Assembly (NCBI GenBank): GCA_025041195.1
Contig: JAKCFM010000001.1
Coordinates: forward strand, 1,736,001-1,800,000
DNA: 64,000 nucleotides
Reading direction: 5' to 3'
Source of the DNA: Halobacteriales archaeon YIM A00013
GTDB lineage: Archaea > Halobacteriota > Halobacteria > Halobacteriales > Haloarculaceae
Below are positions 25,695 through 34,532 of the stretch, piece by piece. Numbering within the stretch: position 1 is the first letter of the stretch; the number at the start of each line of letters is the position of its first letter. Both the position numbers and the translations under genes were made by a program. Under the pieces are notes generated by a model. The model saw only the letters and a program-made list of their open reading frames with translations, was not told the origin of the DNA and made no database searches.

Positions 25695-26165
25695 ATGGAA
25701 ACTACCACCAGCACGTTTCTCATCACCCATGCCGACGATGACAGTGCGATGGCACGCGACGTGCACAGCGGACAGGTGCATCCACTCGCTGACAACCCTG
25801 GCGTCGAAGCCGGAGATGTTATCGAAGCGACCGTCGCACCCGAGCCCCCGCTTGAGCTCACCTGGCAGGTGATCGAGGTGGATGATCGGCGCAAAATTCC
25901 AATCGAACGCGCAGACGAACCCCCAACGAGCCAGGAGCGCGAGCTCGCGAGCGAACAAGAAGTAGGCGAAATGACACGAATGGAGCGGGCAGGAATTGGC
26001 GAGATCCACGTCATAACTGTTGCTCCGGCCCAGACCGACGCTGCAGTGGCCGACGTGCTCGAAGACGAAGGAACTAGAACACGGGGAGCACGCCTCGGCG
26101 TTAATCGCGTCGAGATCAGGGCTGACGAGGCCAATGGCATCATCAGCGTCCGCTATCTCCCGTGA
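25695..26165 (+). CDS. DUF5812-like conserved haloarchaeal protein
   Basis: 156 residues. Beta-rich N-terminus TSTFLITHADDDSAMARDVHSGQVH, the pattern LELTWQVIEVDDRRKIPIE, and a C-terminal half (MTRMERAGIGEIHVITV, RGARLGVNRVEIR) with predicted alpha/beta structure. It lies between a membrane protein gene and secFD; this neighbourhood may be conserved. The start at 25695 gives the conserved N-terminus; the frame opening at 25605 overlaps the previous gene by 65 bases. Confidence 0.75.
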   Translation: METTTSTFLITHADDDSAMARDVHSGQVHPLADNPGVEAGDVIEATVAPEPPLELTWQVIEVDDRRKIPIERADEPPTSQERELASEQEVGEMTRMERAGIGEIHVITVAPAQTDAAVADVLEDEGTRTRGARLGVNRVEIRADEANGIISVRYLP

Positions 26166-26188
26166 CGAATTCGCGTCGCGGATTGCGA

Positions 26189-26196
26189 TTTATATA
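26189..26196 (+). promoter_or_regulatory. TATA box of the secFD operon
   Basis: TTTATATA about 40 bases before the SecF ATG at 26233, predicting a short leader of roughly 10-15 bases. It separates secFD from the preceding gene as its own transcription unit. Confidence 0.6.
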
Positions 26197-26232
26197 AAAA
26201 CGTTTATCCGATCACCACTCACACGCCTTGGC

Positions 26233-27111
26233 ATGATCGATATCGACGTACCGGATGTTCCGTACAGACGGTACAGCAACCGGCAGCTCGTGGCGATCCC
26301 GGCCGCCGTGTTGCTGGTTGCGCTTCTCATTATTGCTGGCTGGTACGTTACGACGGGAGCACCCGTCACGCCGGGGATCGACTTTACTGGCGGCACCGAA
26401 CTGCAGATTAGCTCGGACCAGTCGGTAGACCAGATTCGATCGACGTTCGAATCTGAGCTGTCGGTTCCAGTTGAGACGGTGACACAGAGCGGAAGTTCGT
26501 ACATTGTCACGTTCCAGGCGACCGATCAATCGGAGATTGATCAGATACAGTCGGTTGCCAGATCGTCTGGCTATGAAATCGAGCAGATACAGACCCGTTC
26601 GGCGACGTTCAGCGGTGATGCACAGCGTCAGTCGCTGATCGGCATTGGCGTTGCGTTCGTAGGAATGAGCGTGTTGGCGTTCGTCTTCTTTCGCACGTTC
26701 GTCCCATCGATTGCGATCGTCCTCAGCGCGTTTTCCGATCTGGTGATTCCGATCGCCGTGATGAACCTCCTGGGGATGCGACTCTCGCTTGGGACGGTCG
26801 CCGCGCTGTTGATGTTGATCGGATACAGCGTGGACTCCGATATTCTGTTGAACAACTCGATACTGCGCCGGAGCGGTGATTTCTACGAATCCACCTACCG
26901 CGCTCGCCGGACTGGTGTGACGATGACGGTCACCTCGATCATCGCCATGATCGTGATGACGATTCTCTCCTCGCGATTCGTATTCGGAATCCCGCTGTTG
27001 CCCCAGGTTGGAATTGTCCTGGTTGTCGGGCTGATCACAGATCTGATGAACACGTATCTGATGAACGTGAGTCTCTTGCGCTACTACGTCTATGAGGGGG
27101 TGGCCAAATGA
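26233..27111 (+). CDS. secF: Protein translocase subunit SecF
   Basis: 292 residues with six helices: one near the N-terminus (res 20-42), a periplasmic-side loop, then five helices from res 140 on. Family motifs include GIDFTGGTELQI, SVDSDILLNNSILRR (helix 4-5 region with the conserved Asp) and RRTGVTMTVTSIIAM. SecDF uses the ion gradient to help pull secreted proteins through SecYEG. The archaeal order secF-secD, with a 4-base overlap, is seen here. Confidence 0.94.
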   Translation: MIDIDVPDVPYRRYSNRQLVAIPAAVLLVALLIIAGWYVTTGAPVTPGIDFTGGTELQISSDQSVDQIRSTFESELSVPVETVTQSGSSYIVTFQATDQSEIDQIQSVARSSGYEIEQIQTRSATFSGDAQRQSLIGIGVAFVGMSVLAFVFFRTFVPSIAIVLSAFSDLVIPIAVMNLLGMRLSLGTVAALLMLIGYSVDSDILLNNSILRRSGDFYESTYRARRTGVTMTVTSIIAMIVMTILSSRFVFGIPLLPQVGIVLVVGLITDLMNTYLMNVSLLRYYVYEGVAK

Positions 27112-28697
27112 GCGGTCGTCTCCGTGAAAACTGGCGAATCATTCTATTGGCCGTGATGGTGCTTCTCAGCACGATCGCGATCTTCGGGCCCGTTGGAGGA
27201 GACCAGACGGTTCCCGGCGCGAACACGGCAAACCAGACCGATGATCCGACGAATCTCCAGTTTGGACTGGATCTCTCCGGTGGCACACGCATTCGTGCGC
27301 CGCTGATCGGCATCACCGCCGAAGATGTTGAACTACAGGATATGGAGAACGAAGAGGTTCGCGCGCTTGAGCGCAATCTCACCACCGAGCTGTCGGTCTC
27401 CACGCAGGAACTCACAGTCCGGACGTCAGCAAACGAGTCCAACACCGTCGAGGTGTTTTCGAACAACATCACGAACGCCCAGCTCAGGCAGGCACTCGAC
27501 GAACAGGGGGTGGGCCACGGCGAGATCCGCGACGGCGTGACCGACCAGACGCTTACGGAAACGGAGCGAACGCTCGACGATAAGATCTCTGGAGCGGGTC
27601 TTTCGGGTGGTGACGCCTACATCTCACGGTCGGCGACCGGCGGCGAGGCGTTCATCGTCGTGGAAGTGCCGAACATGCCGCGCGAGGCGGTCAAAGAGCT
27701 GATCAATGAGCAGGGAACTGTACTCGTCGTGGCGCATTTCCCCCAGAACGGGAGCTATCGAAACGTCCCAATGTTCTCCCAGGAGGGGATCGCCCATGTT
27801 GGCACAATGAAACGGGGGGAGACCGGCGAACCGAACGTACCGGTCGATCTCACACCACGGGCCGGTGACAACTTCACGAACGCGATGAACACGTTCGGAT
27901 TTACCTCCCCGCAGGGGACAACGAACTGCACGTATCAGTCAAATCCGGACGACGCTGGCCACTGTATCTACACCGTCTCGAACGGCAAGGTGGTGAACGA
28001 CACCATCGTCGAGGGGACGATCGTGCAGGGTGCTGGCCTCAACCCGGGGCTTGCGAACACGATTCGAAACGGCGACTTCCAGAACGCGTTCCAGGTCGAA
28101 ACGTCGAATGCCTCTGAAGCACAGCGGTTGGCGCTCAACATGCGCGCCGGTGCGTTGCCGACGAATCTCGATCTCGATGCGGGAACGACCTCCTACATCG
28201 AGCCGAGCTTGGCCCAGCGGTTCAAATCGCTCTCGGTCGTGACGGGGCTGCTCGCCATGCTTTCCGTCGGTGCGGTCGTTGGTTGGCGCTATCGAAAGCC
28301 GAAGATCGCGATTCCGATGGTGCTCACGGCCGCCGCTGAGGTGTATCTCCTGCTGGGATTCGCCTCTATTGTTGGAATGGCGCTGGATCTCTCACACATC
28401 GCCGGCTTCATCGCGGTGATCGGAACTGGGGTCGACGATCTCGTCATCATCGCCGACGAGATTCTCCAACAGGGTGATGTTTCGACCAACAAGGTGTTCC
28501 GTTCGCGATTCCGCAAGGCGTTCTGGGTGATCGGCGCGGCCGCCGCAACGACCGTGATCGCGATGGCACCGCTGGCAGTGCTTTCGCTGGGTGATCTTCA
28601 GGGCTTTGCGATCATCACGATCGTCGGCGTGCTGATCGGCGTGCTCGTCACCCGACCGGCATACGGTGACGTGATCAGAAATCTCGTAATGGATTAG
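27108..28697 (+). CDS. secD: Protein translocase subunit SecD
   Basis: 529 residues. N-terminal helix (res 10-27), a large extracytoplasmic domain beginning with FGLDLSGGTRIRAP, and five C-terminal helices. The conserved AGFIAVIGTGVDDLVIIADEI and FRKAFWVIGAAAATTVIAM motifs carry the Asp and Arg of the proton/Na+ path. A Cys pair in TNCTYQ and HCIYTV may form a disulfide outside the cell. Overlaps the secF stop by four bases and the convergent rnhB stop by four. Confidence 0.95.
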   Translation: MSGRLRENWRIILLAVMVLLSTIAIFGPVGGDQTVPGANTANQTDDPTNLQFGLDLSGGTRIRAPLIGITAEDVELQDMENEEVRALERNLTTELSVSTQELTVRTSANESNTVEVFSNNITNAQLRQALDEQGVGHGEIRDGVTDQTLTETERTLDDKISGAGLSGGDAYISRSATGGEAFIVVEVPNMPREAVKELINEQGTVLVVAHFPQNGSYRNVPMFSQEGIAHVGTMKRGETGEPNVPVDLTPRAGDNFTNAMNTFGFTSPQGTTNCTYQSNPDDAGHCIYTVSNGKVVNDTIVEGTIVQGAGLNPGLANTIRNGDFQNAFQVETSNASEAQRLALNMRAGALPTNLDLDAGTTSYIEPSLAQRFKSLSVVTGLLAMLSVGAVVGWRYRKPKIAIPMVLTAAAEVYLLLGFASIVGMALDLSHIAGFIAVIGTGVDDLVIIADEILQQGDVSTNKVFRSRFRKAFWVIGAAAATTVIAMAPLAVLSLGDLQGFAIITIVGVLIGVLVTRPAYGDVIRNLVMD

Positions 28698-29347
28698 AGC
28701 GAGTCGAGCGTCGTCTGCTCGACGCTCGCAACAATATCCGTGGCGGTTTTCCAGGTCGAACGTGCACAGTCCGGGAGCTCGCCGTGTGTTTCGACGTACG
28801 TTTCAAGAAATGATCGCGTGGTTTGATCGCCGGGATAGCCGCTTCCGACGTCGCCGTACTCCTCGGCGATTGCGGCCACTGCCCTGTCCCGTTCGACCTT
28901 CGCGATGATGCTTGCTGCACTGACGAGAGCATAGCGCTCGTCAGCACCGTGTTCGGCTTCAACAGTGAGTTGTGGATCGACTCTATCGCCCACCCGGCGG
29001 GCGAATCTATCGGCATCGGTGTCAGCACCATCGAGGACGCCAGCCGTTTCGATCCCACCGTCAAGCGCGCTGTCGATCGCGTTTGCGTGCGCAACGACCG
29101 TCAGCGTGTTCATATCTGTGTCGGGATCGTCGATTGTGTCGGTTGCAACGTGTGCGACGCCGACATCGAACGCCGGATCTGACCGAATCGTCGCCGCCAG
29201 GTCCGTGCGCGTCTGGGCAGTGAGCGCCTTCGAGTCGTCGATGCCGTCGGGGAGGTCATCAACCGGTCCACCCACACAGGCGGCGACCATCGGACCGAGA
29301 ACCGGGCCTTTTCCCGCTTCGTCGACGCCAAATTCGAATGCAGTCAT
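28694..29347 (-). CDS. rnhB: Ribonuclease HII
   Basis: 217 residues. Removes RNA from RNA-DNA hybrids and excises single ribonucleotides. The catalytic metal site is visible: Asp and Glu in FGVDEAGKGPVLGPMV, Asp in DDSKALTAQ, later Asp in VEAEHGADERYALVSAASIIAKVERD. The start MTAFEFGVDEAG at 29347 is the conserved N-terminus; 54 upstream in-frame residues are a shadow of pus10. Confidence 0.94.
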   Translation of the reverse strand: MTAFEFGVDEAGKGPVLGPMVAACVGGPVDDLPDGIDDSKALTAQTRTDLAATIRSDPAFDVGVAHVATDTIDDPDTDMNTLTVVAHANAIDSALDGGIETAGVLDGADTDADRFARRVGDRVDPQLTVEAEHGADERYALVSAASIIAKVERDRAVAAIAEEYGDVGSGYPGDQTTRSFLETYVETHGELPDCARSTWKTATDIVASVEQTTLDSL

Positions 29348-29351
29348 CTGC

Positions 29352-30632
29352 TCACCGGAGATACGCAGGATCGGCAAACGGCTCGGATTCACCCTCGACC
29401 GCCAGCACATCGAGCGTGGACACAGTGCTCTCGACGCCAAGCAGTCCAGTGAGACTTGGCTCGGTTCGGCCACCATCGCCCGAGACGAGCTCTTTGACGT
29501 AGAGGCCACCCTCGCCGTGGAGTTCGATCGAGGCGTGGGTCTCGTCGGTCAGTTCGCCCTCGATATCGTACACTGTCCGCGTGCGATCGATATCCGCACG
29601 GCGGTGGTCAACCCGTTCTGGCGTTCGTTGAGTGATCGTTGCGCCCTGTAACTCATCCAGCGCTGTGGCGAGCGCGTCAGCGGTGACTGGTTCGGCGAAC
29701 GTCACTGCCATGCGGTAGGTCTTCGACGCATCCAGGCGTTTGACCCGCTCAACCATTTCGTGGGTGGCAAGCGCCAGCTCACTGACAGCGGCTGCGGGTG
29801 CTTCGTCGTTGATTTCTCGCTCAATCGCCTCGAGATCGACAGTCCGGCGGCGTGGCTCTTCAACCTCGATCACGAACGGGCGGCCAGTGCCAAGCATGAG
29901 CGCATCGACGTCCTCTCGGCCAGCGCCGTGAAAGACCGCACCGCTGCCGTCCATCGCTTGTTGGACGATCGGGGCCGTCTGCTGTTCGACACTGGTGCCG
30001 TAGCGATAGCCGGTTCCCTCACAGGCTTCACACGTTTCTCCTCGGTGGAGTCCGGTCTGTGCACAATCAGAGCACGGCCACTTCGTCTGGGGGACGTCGC
30101 GAGCCTCCTTCCGATAGCGTCCGTAGACGAACGCCGAATGGATGCGGACCTCGACCTCGTCGGTTGCAAGATCGATCAGCACCTGCGTGTCCGGCCGGTC
30201 GAGATCGACATCTGTCTCGGTTTCTTCGCCAATTCGCTTTCCCACCTCCCGATTCAGTTCGCGTTTGAGCGGTGCACCAGCGTCGGTTGCCAACCCAACG
30301 TCCTCTCGAAGGAGCTCGTCGTTCTCGGTGAGCAACGGTGGCACCCGCGTTCCAACCTGATAGCTCTCAAACTCCCAGCCCTCAAGCTTGGCGATTGCCC
30401 GCTGTGCGAACGTTTCGATGCGGTCGCTTTCACCTTCACACACCCAACACCGTTCGTCGTCGGTTGGATCCGAATACGGCTCGTCAGCGTTGAGTGCCTG
30501 TGAGATTCGAAGCGAGCGGCCGCGCTCGGTGTTCGTCAGCCCAAAACTCCGGTCGGCGACAAGCCGGCCGAGACAGGCATCGCAGAGCGGCCCCGTCGCG
30601 GTTGCCTTGCTGGTGAGATCGAGAAGGTCCAT
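29352..30632 (-). CDS. tRNA pseudouridine synthase Pus10
   Basis: 426 residues. Forms pseudouridine 54/55 in the tRNA T-loop in archaea. The N-terminal Zn-binding Cys (LCDACLGR, CWVC) and a THUMP-like domain precede the catalytic domain with GREDVDALMLGTGRPF, where Asp241 is the predicted nucleophile. A second Cys cluster CSDCAQ and CEACEGTGYR lies at res 187-205. Upstream of rnhB by four bases, so the two are co-transcribed. The start MDLLDLTSKATATGPLCDAC is conserved. Confidence 0.93.
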   Translation of the reverse strand: MDLLDLTSKATATGPLCDACLGRLVADRSFGLTNTERGRSLRISQALNADEPYSDPTDDERCWVCEGESDRIETFAQRAIAKLEGWEFESYQVGTRVPPLLTENDELLREDVGLATDAGAPLKRELNREVGKRIGEETETDVDLDRPDTQVLIDLATDEVEVRIHSAFVYGRYRKEARDVPQTKWPCSDCAQTGLHRGETCEACEGTGYRYGTSVEQQTAPIVQQAMDGSGAVFHGAGREDVDALMLGTGRPFVIEVEEPRRRTVDLEAIEREINDEAPAAAVSELALATHEMVERVKRLDASKTYRMAVTFAEPVTADALATALDELQGATITQRTPERVDHRRADIDRTRTVYDIEGELTDETHASIELHGEGGLYVKELVSGDGGRTEPSLTGLLGVESTVSTLDVLAVEGESEPFADPAYLR

Positions 30633-30698
30633 CGTTGGGGCAGGCTACACGGTGGACTGATTTGTCCGTTGTGTGTTCGAGGCCCGGATCACGCAAAA

Positions 30699-30821
30699 CT
30701 AGACGACCGCGTCGTGCACCGTCCGAGCGTGTTCTTTCAGCTCGTCGGCCGTATCGAAAAGCTGTCCACAACTACACCGGTGGCGCGCGTGCACCGGCTC
30801 GTGAACGTCGTTCGTGGCCAT
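30699..30821 (-). CDS. 40-residue C2H2-like zinc-finger microprotein
   Basis: An ATG at 30821 opens a 40-residue frame containing HRCSCGQLFDTADELKEHAR followed by TVH. This fits C-x-C-G-x2-F-x5-L-x2-H-x4-H, a classical zinc-finger pattern with a shortened Cys spacing. Haloarchaea encode many such small zinc-finger proteins, and some affect motility or stress responses. It lies between pus10 and the TrkA gene in a 372-base region with no other gene. A separate transcript is likely because pus10 starts 66 bases further on. Confidence 0.7.
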   Translation of the reverse strand: MATNDVHEPVHARHRCSCGQLFDTADELKEHARTVHDAVV

Positions 30822-30974
30822 ACGGTCTTCTCGGCCCACACCACTATGTACGTTGTGTTTATGCATACCAGATGATGGATTGATAACAGGTTCGACGACA
30901 CAAATTGCTCGCTACGGACACCGAAAACTGGTGATACATCCTCCAGCAGTGTGTACGGTACCGTTGCACGAACG

Positions 30975-30982
30975 TTTTTAGT
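30975..30982 (+). promoter_or_regulatory. TATA box of the TrkA-type gene
   Basis: TTTTAGTA about 26 bases before the ATG at 31005, typical of a leaderless haloarchaeal gene. It argues against the in-frame start at 30951. Confidence 0.5.
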
Positions 30983-31004
30983 ACCAGTTGTTCTTTCCAT
31001 CGGT

Positions 31005-31676
31005 ATGAAGTTCGTACTCGTGGGCTACGGACGGGTTGGTATCCGAACGGCGAACATTCTCAAAGAGGAGGATCATGAGGTCGTCATTGTGGATGCAGAC
31101 CCGGAGAAGGTCGAACTCGCCGAGTCTCGTGGATTTTCGGTGGTCGCTGGAAGTGGCGACGACGACAGCGTGCTCGAAGCGGCCGGCATTGAAACCGCCG
31201 ACGCCGTCGGCGGGCTGACTGGTGATCTAACGGTGAATTTGAGTGCATGCGTGATCGCCGATCGATTCGACTGTCGGACGGTGCTGCGGATCGACGACGA
31301 CTATCACGCAGACATCTACGAAAAGTACGCCGCCGAGGTAGACGCGGTGGTCTATCCAGAGCGACTCGGTGCAGCAGGTGCGAAAACCGCATTGCAGGGC
31401 GGTGACTTCGACGTGCTGGGCGATCTCACCGAAAACCTGTCCGCTGGAACGGTCACTGTGAGCGATGGTTCCGGGATGATTGGTGAGCAAGTCCGGGGTG
31501 TCGATCTACCCGAGGACGTTCTCGTGTATGCCCACGGACGGGCGGGTGAGCCGATGACAATCCCACTGCCACAAACGACGATCGAGGCCGGCGATCAGAT
31601 TGCATTTATGGCTGCGCCCGCGGAGGTAGACGCCGTCCAGCAGCTGTTCGGTGGGACGGAGTCGCCACCAGTCTGA
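31005..31676 (+). CDS. TrkA-type K+ transport regulator (RCK domain)
   Basis: 223 residues. Res 1-120 are a Rossmann TrkA-N domain with GYGRVGIRTANIL and the following acidic strand end VIVDADPEK, so it binds NAD(H) or ATP. Res 145-215 are a TrkA-C domain (VRGVDLPEDVLVYAHGRAGE, IEAGDQIAFMA). It gates a K+ channel or Trk/Ktr transporter from the cytosol; no transporter gene is beside it. The start MKFVLVGYGRVG is conserved. Confidence 0.93.
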   Translation: MKFVLVGYGRVGIRTANILKEEDHEVVIVDADPEKVELAESRGFSVVAGSGDDDSVLEAAGIETADAVGGLTGDLTVNLSACVIADRFDCRTVLRIDDDYHADIYEKYAAEVDAVVYPERLGAAGAKTALQGGDFDVLGDLTENLSAGTVTVSDGSGMIGEQVRGVDLPEDVLVYAHGRAGEPMTIPLPQTTIEAGDQIAFMAAPAEVDAVQQLFGGTESPPV

Positions 31677-31718
31677 GCCGCCGACGGAGGTTTGGCGCTT
31701 GCACGCCAAGGAGTCAGT

Positions 31719-31814
31719 ATGTCGTTGCAATCGCTGTTCGAACGCGCCGATGCGTACGAGGTGACGGTACCGGAGATAACCGATACCCTCCACTCCATTC
31801 GCGATGACCAATAG
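31719..31814 (+). CDS. 31-residue ORF overlapping the PIN-like gene
   Basis: Starts MSLQSLFERADAYEVTVPEI and ends RDDQ, predicted as one or two amphipathic helices. Its last 11 bases overlap the start of the following gene in another frame (ATGACCAATAG), suggesting translational coupling. A short helical peptide ahead of a PIN-like nuclease is the position of a VapB-type antitoxin, but it is too short for a full DNA-binding domain. Coding status is inferred from acidic composition and the overlap. Confidence 0.55.
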   Translation: MSLQSLFERADAYEVTVPEITDTLHSIRDDQ

Positions 31815-32271
31815 CACGACGATCGTGGCCGACAGCGACGTGCTGGTCGCTGATCTGCTCGTTGGGGGGACAGCTCGCACCGCGCTATCGGCCATACGTG
31901 AACACAGCTGGCTGACACTCGTCGCGAGCGAACCGTTGCTTGAGCAGTCCGAAACGGTAATCGAGACGCTCGCAACCGCTGAGCTCGCGGCCGACTGGCG
32001 CGCGCTCATCGAAGACGGCACACAACTGGCCGACCATCGTCCGGGAGACCATCCAGCTCTGGCGGCGGCCTATGACAGTAGCGCAGCACACGTACTCACG
32101 TTCGATGAACAGCTGCTTACTGCCAGCACTGCACGGTCGCTGCAACGGCGGCTCAACTGCTCAGTCAAGCCGCCCGATGGCTTCGTCCACCTGTTTGATC
32201 CGGAGGCGCTCTACGAACACGCGTTCGACGAGTCGTATCCAGGCCCGGACGAGCGCGCAACAGAATGGTAA
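31804..32271 (+). CDS. PIN-like domain protein (haloarchaeal)
   Basis: 155 residues. The first strand carries IVADSDVLVADLLVGG, with the Asp pair typical of PIN nucleases, and the later AHVLTFDEQLLTA supplies another acidic position. Middle helices have conserved acidic residues (LEQSETVIETLATAEL). It may be an RNase. The 31-residue ORF overlapping its start could be a partner. No HTH antitoxin is adjacent, so a toxin role is uncertain. Confidence 0.72.
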   Translation: MTNSTTIVADSDVLVADLLVGGTARTALSAIREHSWLTLVASEPLLEQSETVIETLATAELAADWRALIEDGTQLADHRPGDHPALAAAYDSSAAHVLTFDEQLLTASTARSLQRRLNCSVKPPDGFVHLFDPEALYEHAFDESYPGPDERATEW

Positions 32272-32503
32272 CGTTGTGTTTCAGTTTGTGGAACGGTTTG
32301 GTGTATCGCTTCTCAACGCCCTAACGAAACGTGCTACTGTCGCTCGCGATTCGTTCAGGACCTGATTCCCGAAGAACACATCAATCATCACAATAGACCA
32401 GTGGAAGGTATAAACAGATATGTGTGATTATAAATTATATTTAATGATGTCCAATAAGATAATTACTCCATGATCAATTTTACAACCTGTTGTTGTAGAA
32501 TAT

Positions 32504-34354
32504 ATGAGCAGAGAAAACGACACAACTCGATCAGATTCAGATCTATCGGACGCAGAAGAATCGGCGTCGACCATGCCGATGATCGATCGACGAACGCTAC
32601 TACACGGATTCGCGGTCGCAGGGGGGCTCGCTGCTGGGGGCCCTCATATGTTCGCCGGCACAGCGGATGCCTATGATGGAGGATACGACGACGAGTATGT
32701 ACTCCAGGATCGTCTCGATGCGGCTATTGCCAATCGGCAGGAGACGATTCAGCAGTTGCTCGTCGATCTAACGACGATCGAATCGGAGTATGACAGCACG
32801 TATTTCGATCGGACGAAGCAGATGCACGGAACAGAAATGTATCCATCATTATTCATGAAGGGAATGTCGATGGAGACGAACAGCAACGGTGATCCATATC
32901 CTGAAGGGTTCGTTTCCGTGGGAGCCCACGAGACCGTCATGAGTCCGATTCTTCGGAATCGTGATGAGTATACTGCCATCCCACAGGGAGACGAACGGCG
33001 ATTCATTAGCCCCCAGTCAGTGCATTCGTTCCCAACGGAGGGCATGGATTCATGGTCCGGAACGATGCCTCCCGCACCATCTCCCGACAGCGACCACATG
33101 GCCGGGGAGATGGTCGACCTCTACTGGATGGCAGCCCTTCGTGATCAGCCGTTCGATGCCTACAGTGGGACGCTCGACGGTGCGATTTCGAAGTCGGAGA
33201 TCGATGCCGATATCGCCACCATCGCTGACGCAATACAAACCCCGTGGTGGCACAATACTGAATATCTGTTCGTGGAAGCAGCGACCGACGAACTTGATTA
33301 TGGACCGTACCTCTCTCAGTTTCTCATTCAGGATGTGATGTTCGGTGCCTTCCCGATCAGTCCACAGATCAAGACGTTCCAAGCGGGGCAAGATTATCGT
33401 ACAACCCGCCAGGAGTGGTTACGGCTACTCGCAGGGGAAGGCCAGGGAGCAGAGTCATCACCACCAGCAGGACGGCTGACCGAAGGGCCACGATACATTG
33501 CTACAGGCCGTGACCTCGCGGCGTTGGTGAATTTCGATCCATCGTACCACGTGTATGTCATGGCTGCACTCACGCTCCTGGATCAAGGGATTTCGATAAA
33601 CCCAGAGCTCCAATATATGACAGACGCAGGAAACAAAATTTTCGATTACATCGACGGCGGGCCAGTGGCGCTGTTGGATCTCATTGGTCGAGCTGCACGA
33701 AACGCGCTTCTCACGGCGTGGTATCACAAATGGCGCGTACATCTCCGCCTTCGTCCCGAAACGTTCGCCGGTCGAATTCACTCCCAAGGGTTGGACAGCC
33801 GATATTACGGCATTTCAGATCTCGTTTTCGAATCGAATGCCCTCGCCGAAATCGAGGAAACCACTGGAACTGCTTTTCTCCCGCTGGCGTATAAGGAAGG
33901 CGCGCCGGTCCATCCAGCGTATCCCAGTGGCCACTCAACTATCGCTGGGGCCTGTGGAACCGTACTGAAAACCTTTTTCAAGAATGAGGACTGGCCGGGA
34001 GAGCTGTTCGTTCCGTCCGAGCATGGAGCCAGCCGAACAACCGTGTCTGTCCCTGCGAATCACCAAGGAGTCCATCAGGAGATCGATAAGTTGATGTCGA
34101 ATATGGGCCTCGGACGCATATTCGCTGGCGTTCACTACTACAGTGATCACTACTGGGGAATCAAGCTCGGAGAGCAAACCGCTGTTGCCATGTTACGGGA
34201 CGTCCTCGATCAGGCATACAGCGGCGATCGAGCTGTCACTCCAACGTTTACCGAATATTTCGGAGATTACAGCAATCCACTGGAGATTTCGGTCCAAGAA
34301 TTAGAGAATCTCCGCGAGAGTGCCACACACGGACTCACGTATCCAAAATCGTAG
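32504..34354 (+). CDS. Tat-exported vanadium-dependent haloperoxidase-type protein
   Basis: 616 residues. A long polar leader and twin-arginine signal (MIDRRTLLHGFAVAGG, res 26-41) direct it outside the cell. The C-terminal helical domain contains the vanadate/phosphate pocket of the PAP2/haloperoxidase fold: Lys409 and Arg416 region (HKWRVHLRLRPE), HPAYPSGHSTIAG (Ser475, Gly476, His477), and GRIFAGVHYYSDHYWG (Arg538, His544). Such enzymes oxidise halide with H2O2 to hypohalous acid; some members are acid phosphatases. Flanked by A+T-rich DNA, in an accessory island with the next gene. Confidence 0.85.
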   Translation: MSRENDTTRSDSDLSDAEESASTMPMIDRRTLLHGFAVAGGLAAGGPHMFAGTADAYDGGYDDEYVLQDRLDAAIANRQETIQQLLVDLTTIESEYDSTYFDRTKQMHGTEMYPSLFMKGMSMETNSNGDPYPEGFVSVGAHETVMSPILRNRDEYTAIPQGDERRFISPQSVHSFPTEGMDSWSGTMPPAPSPDSDHMAGEMVDLYWMAALRDQPFDAYSGTLDGAISKSEIDADIATIADAIQTPWWHNTEYLFVEAATDELDYGPYLSQFLIQDVMFGAFPISPQIKTFQAGQDYRTTRQEWLRLLAGEGQGAESSPPAGRLTEGPRYIATGRDLAALVNFDPSYHVYVMAALTLLDQGISINPELQYMTDAGNKIFDYIDGGPVALLDLIGRAARNALLTAWYHKWRVHLRLRPETFAGRIHSQGLDSRYYGISDLVFESNALAEIEETTGTAFLPLAYKEGAPVHPAYPSGHSTIAGACGTVLKTFFKNEDWPGELFVPSEHGASRTTVSVPANHQGVHQEIDKLMSNMGLGRIFAGVHYYSDHYWGIKLGEQTAVAMLRDVLDQAYSGDRAVTPTFTEYFGDYSNPLEISVQELENLRESATHGLTYPKS

Positions 34355-34532
34355 AGACAACCAGTTCCGACAACGGTCGGATTGGTTCGAATCACCCCTC
34401 AGAGGCGTTCTTGTTGGCGCAGTACCGGGTCAGTTATTGATGATCTTAATTATAAATAATACATGAATTTGGAAGACATAAATATAAAATTAATATGGAA
34501 AATTATTAGTAAGTTGTATTTTATGTATCTTT

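Noticed and set aside
32272-32503. Possible insertion-sequence remnant before the haloperoxidase gene
   Set aside because: The DNA is A+T-rich and suggests an acquired segment, but no terminal inverted repeats or target duplications were found.
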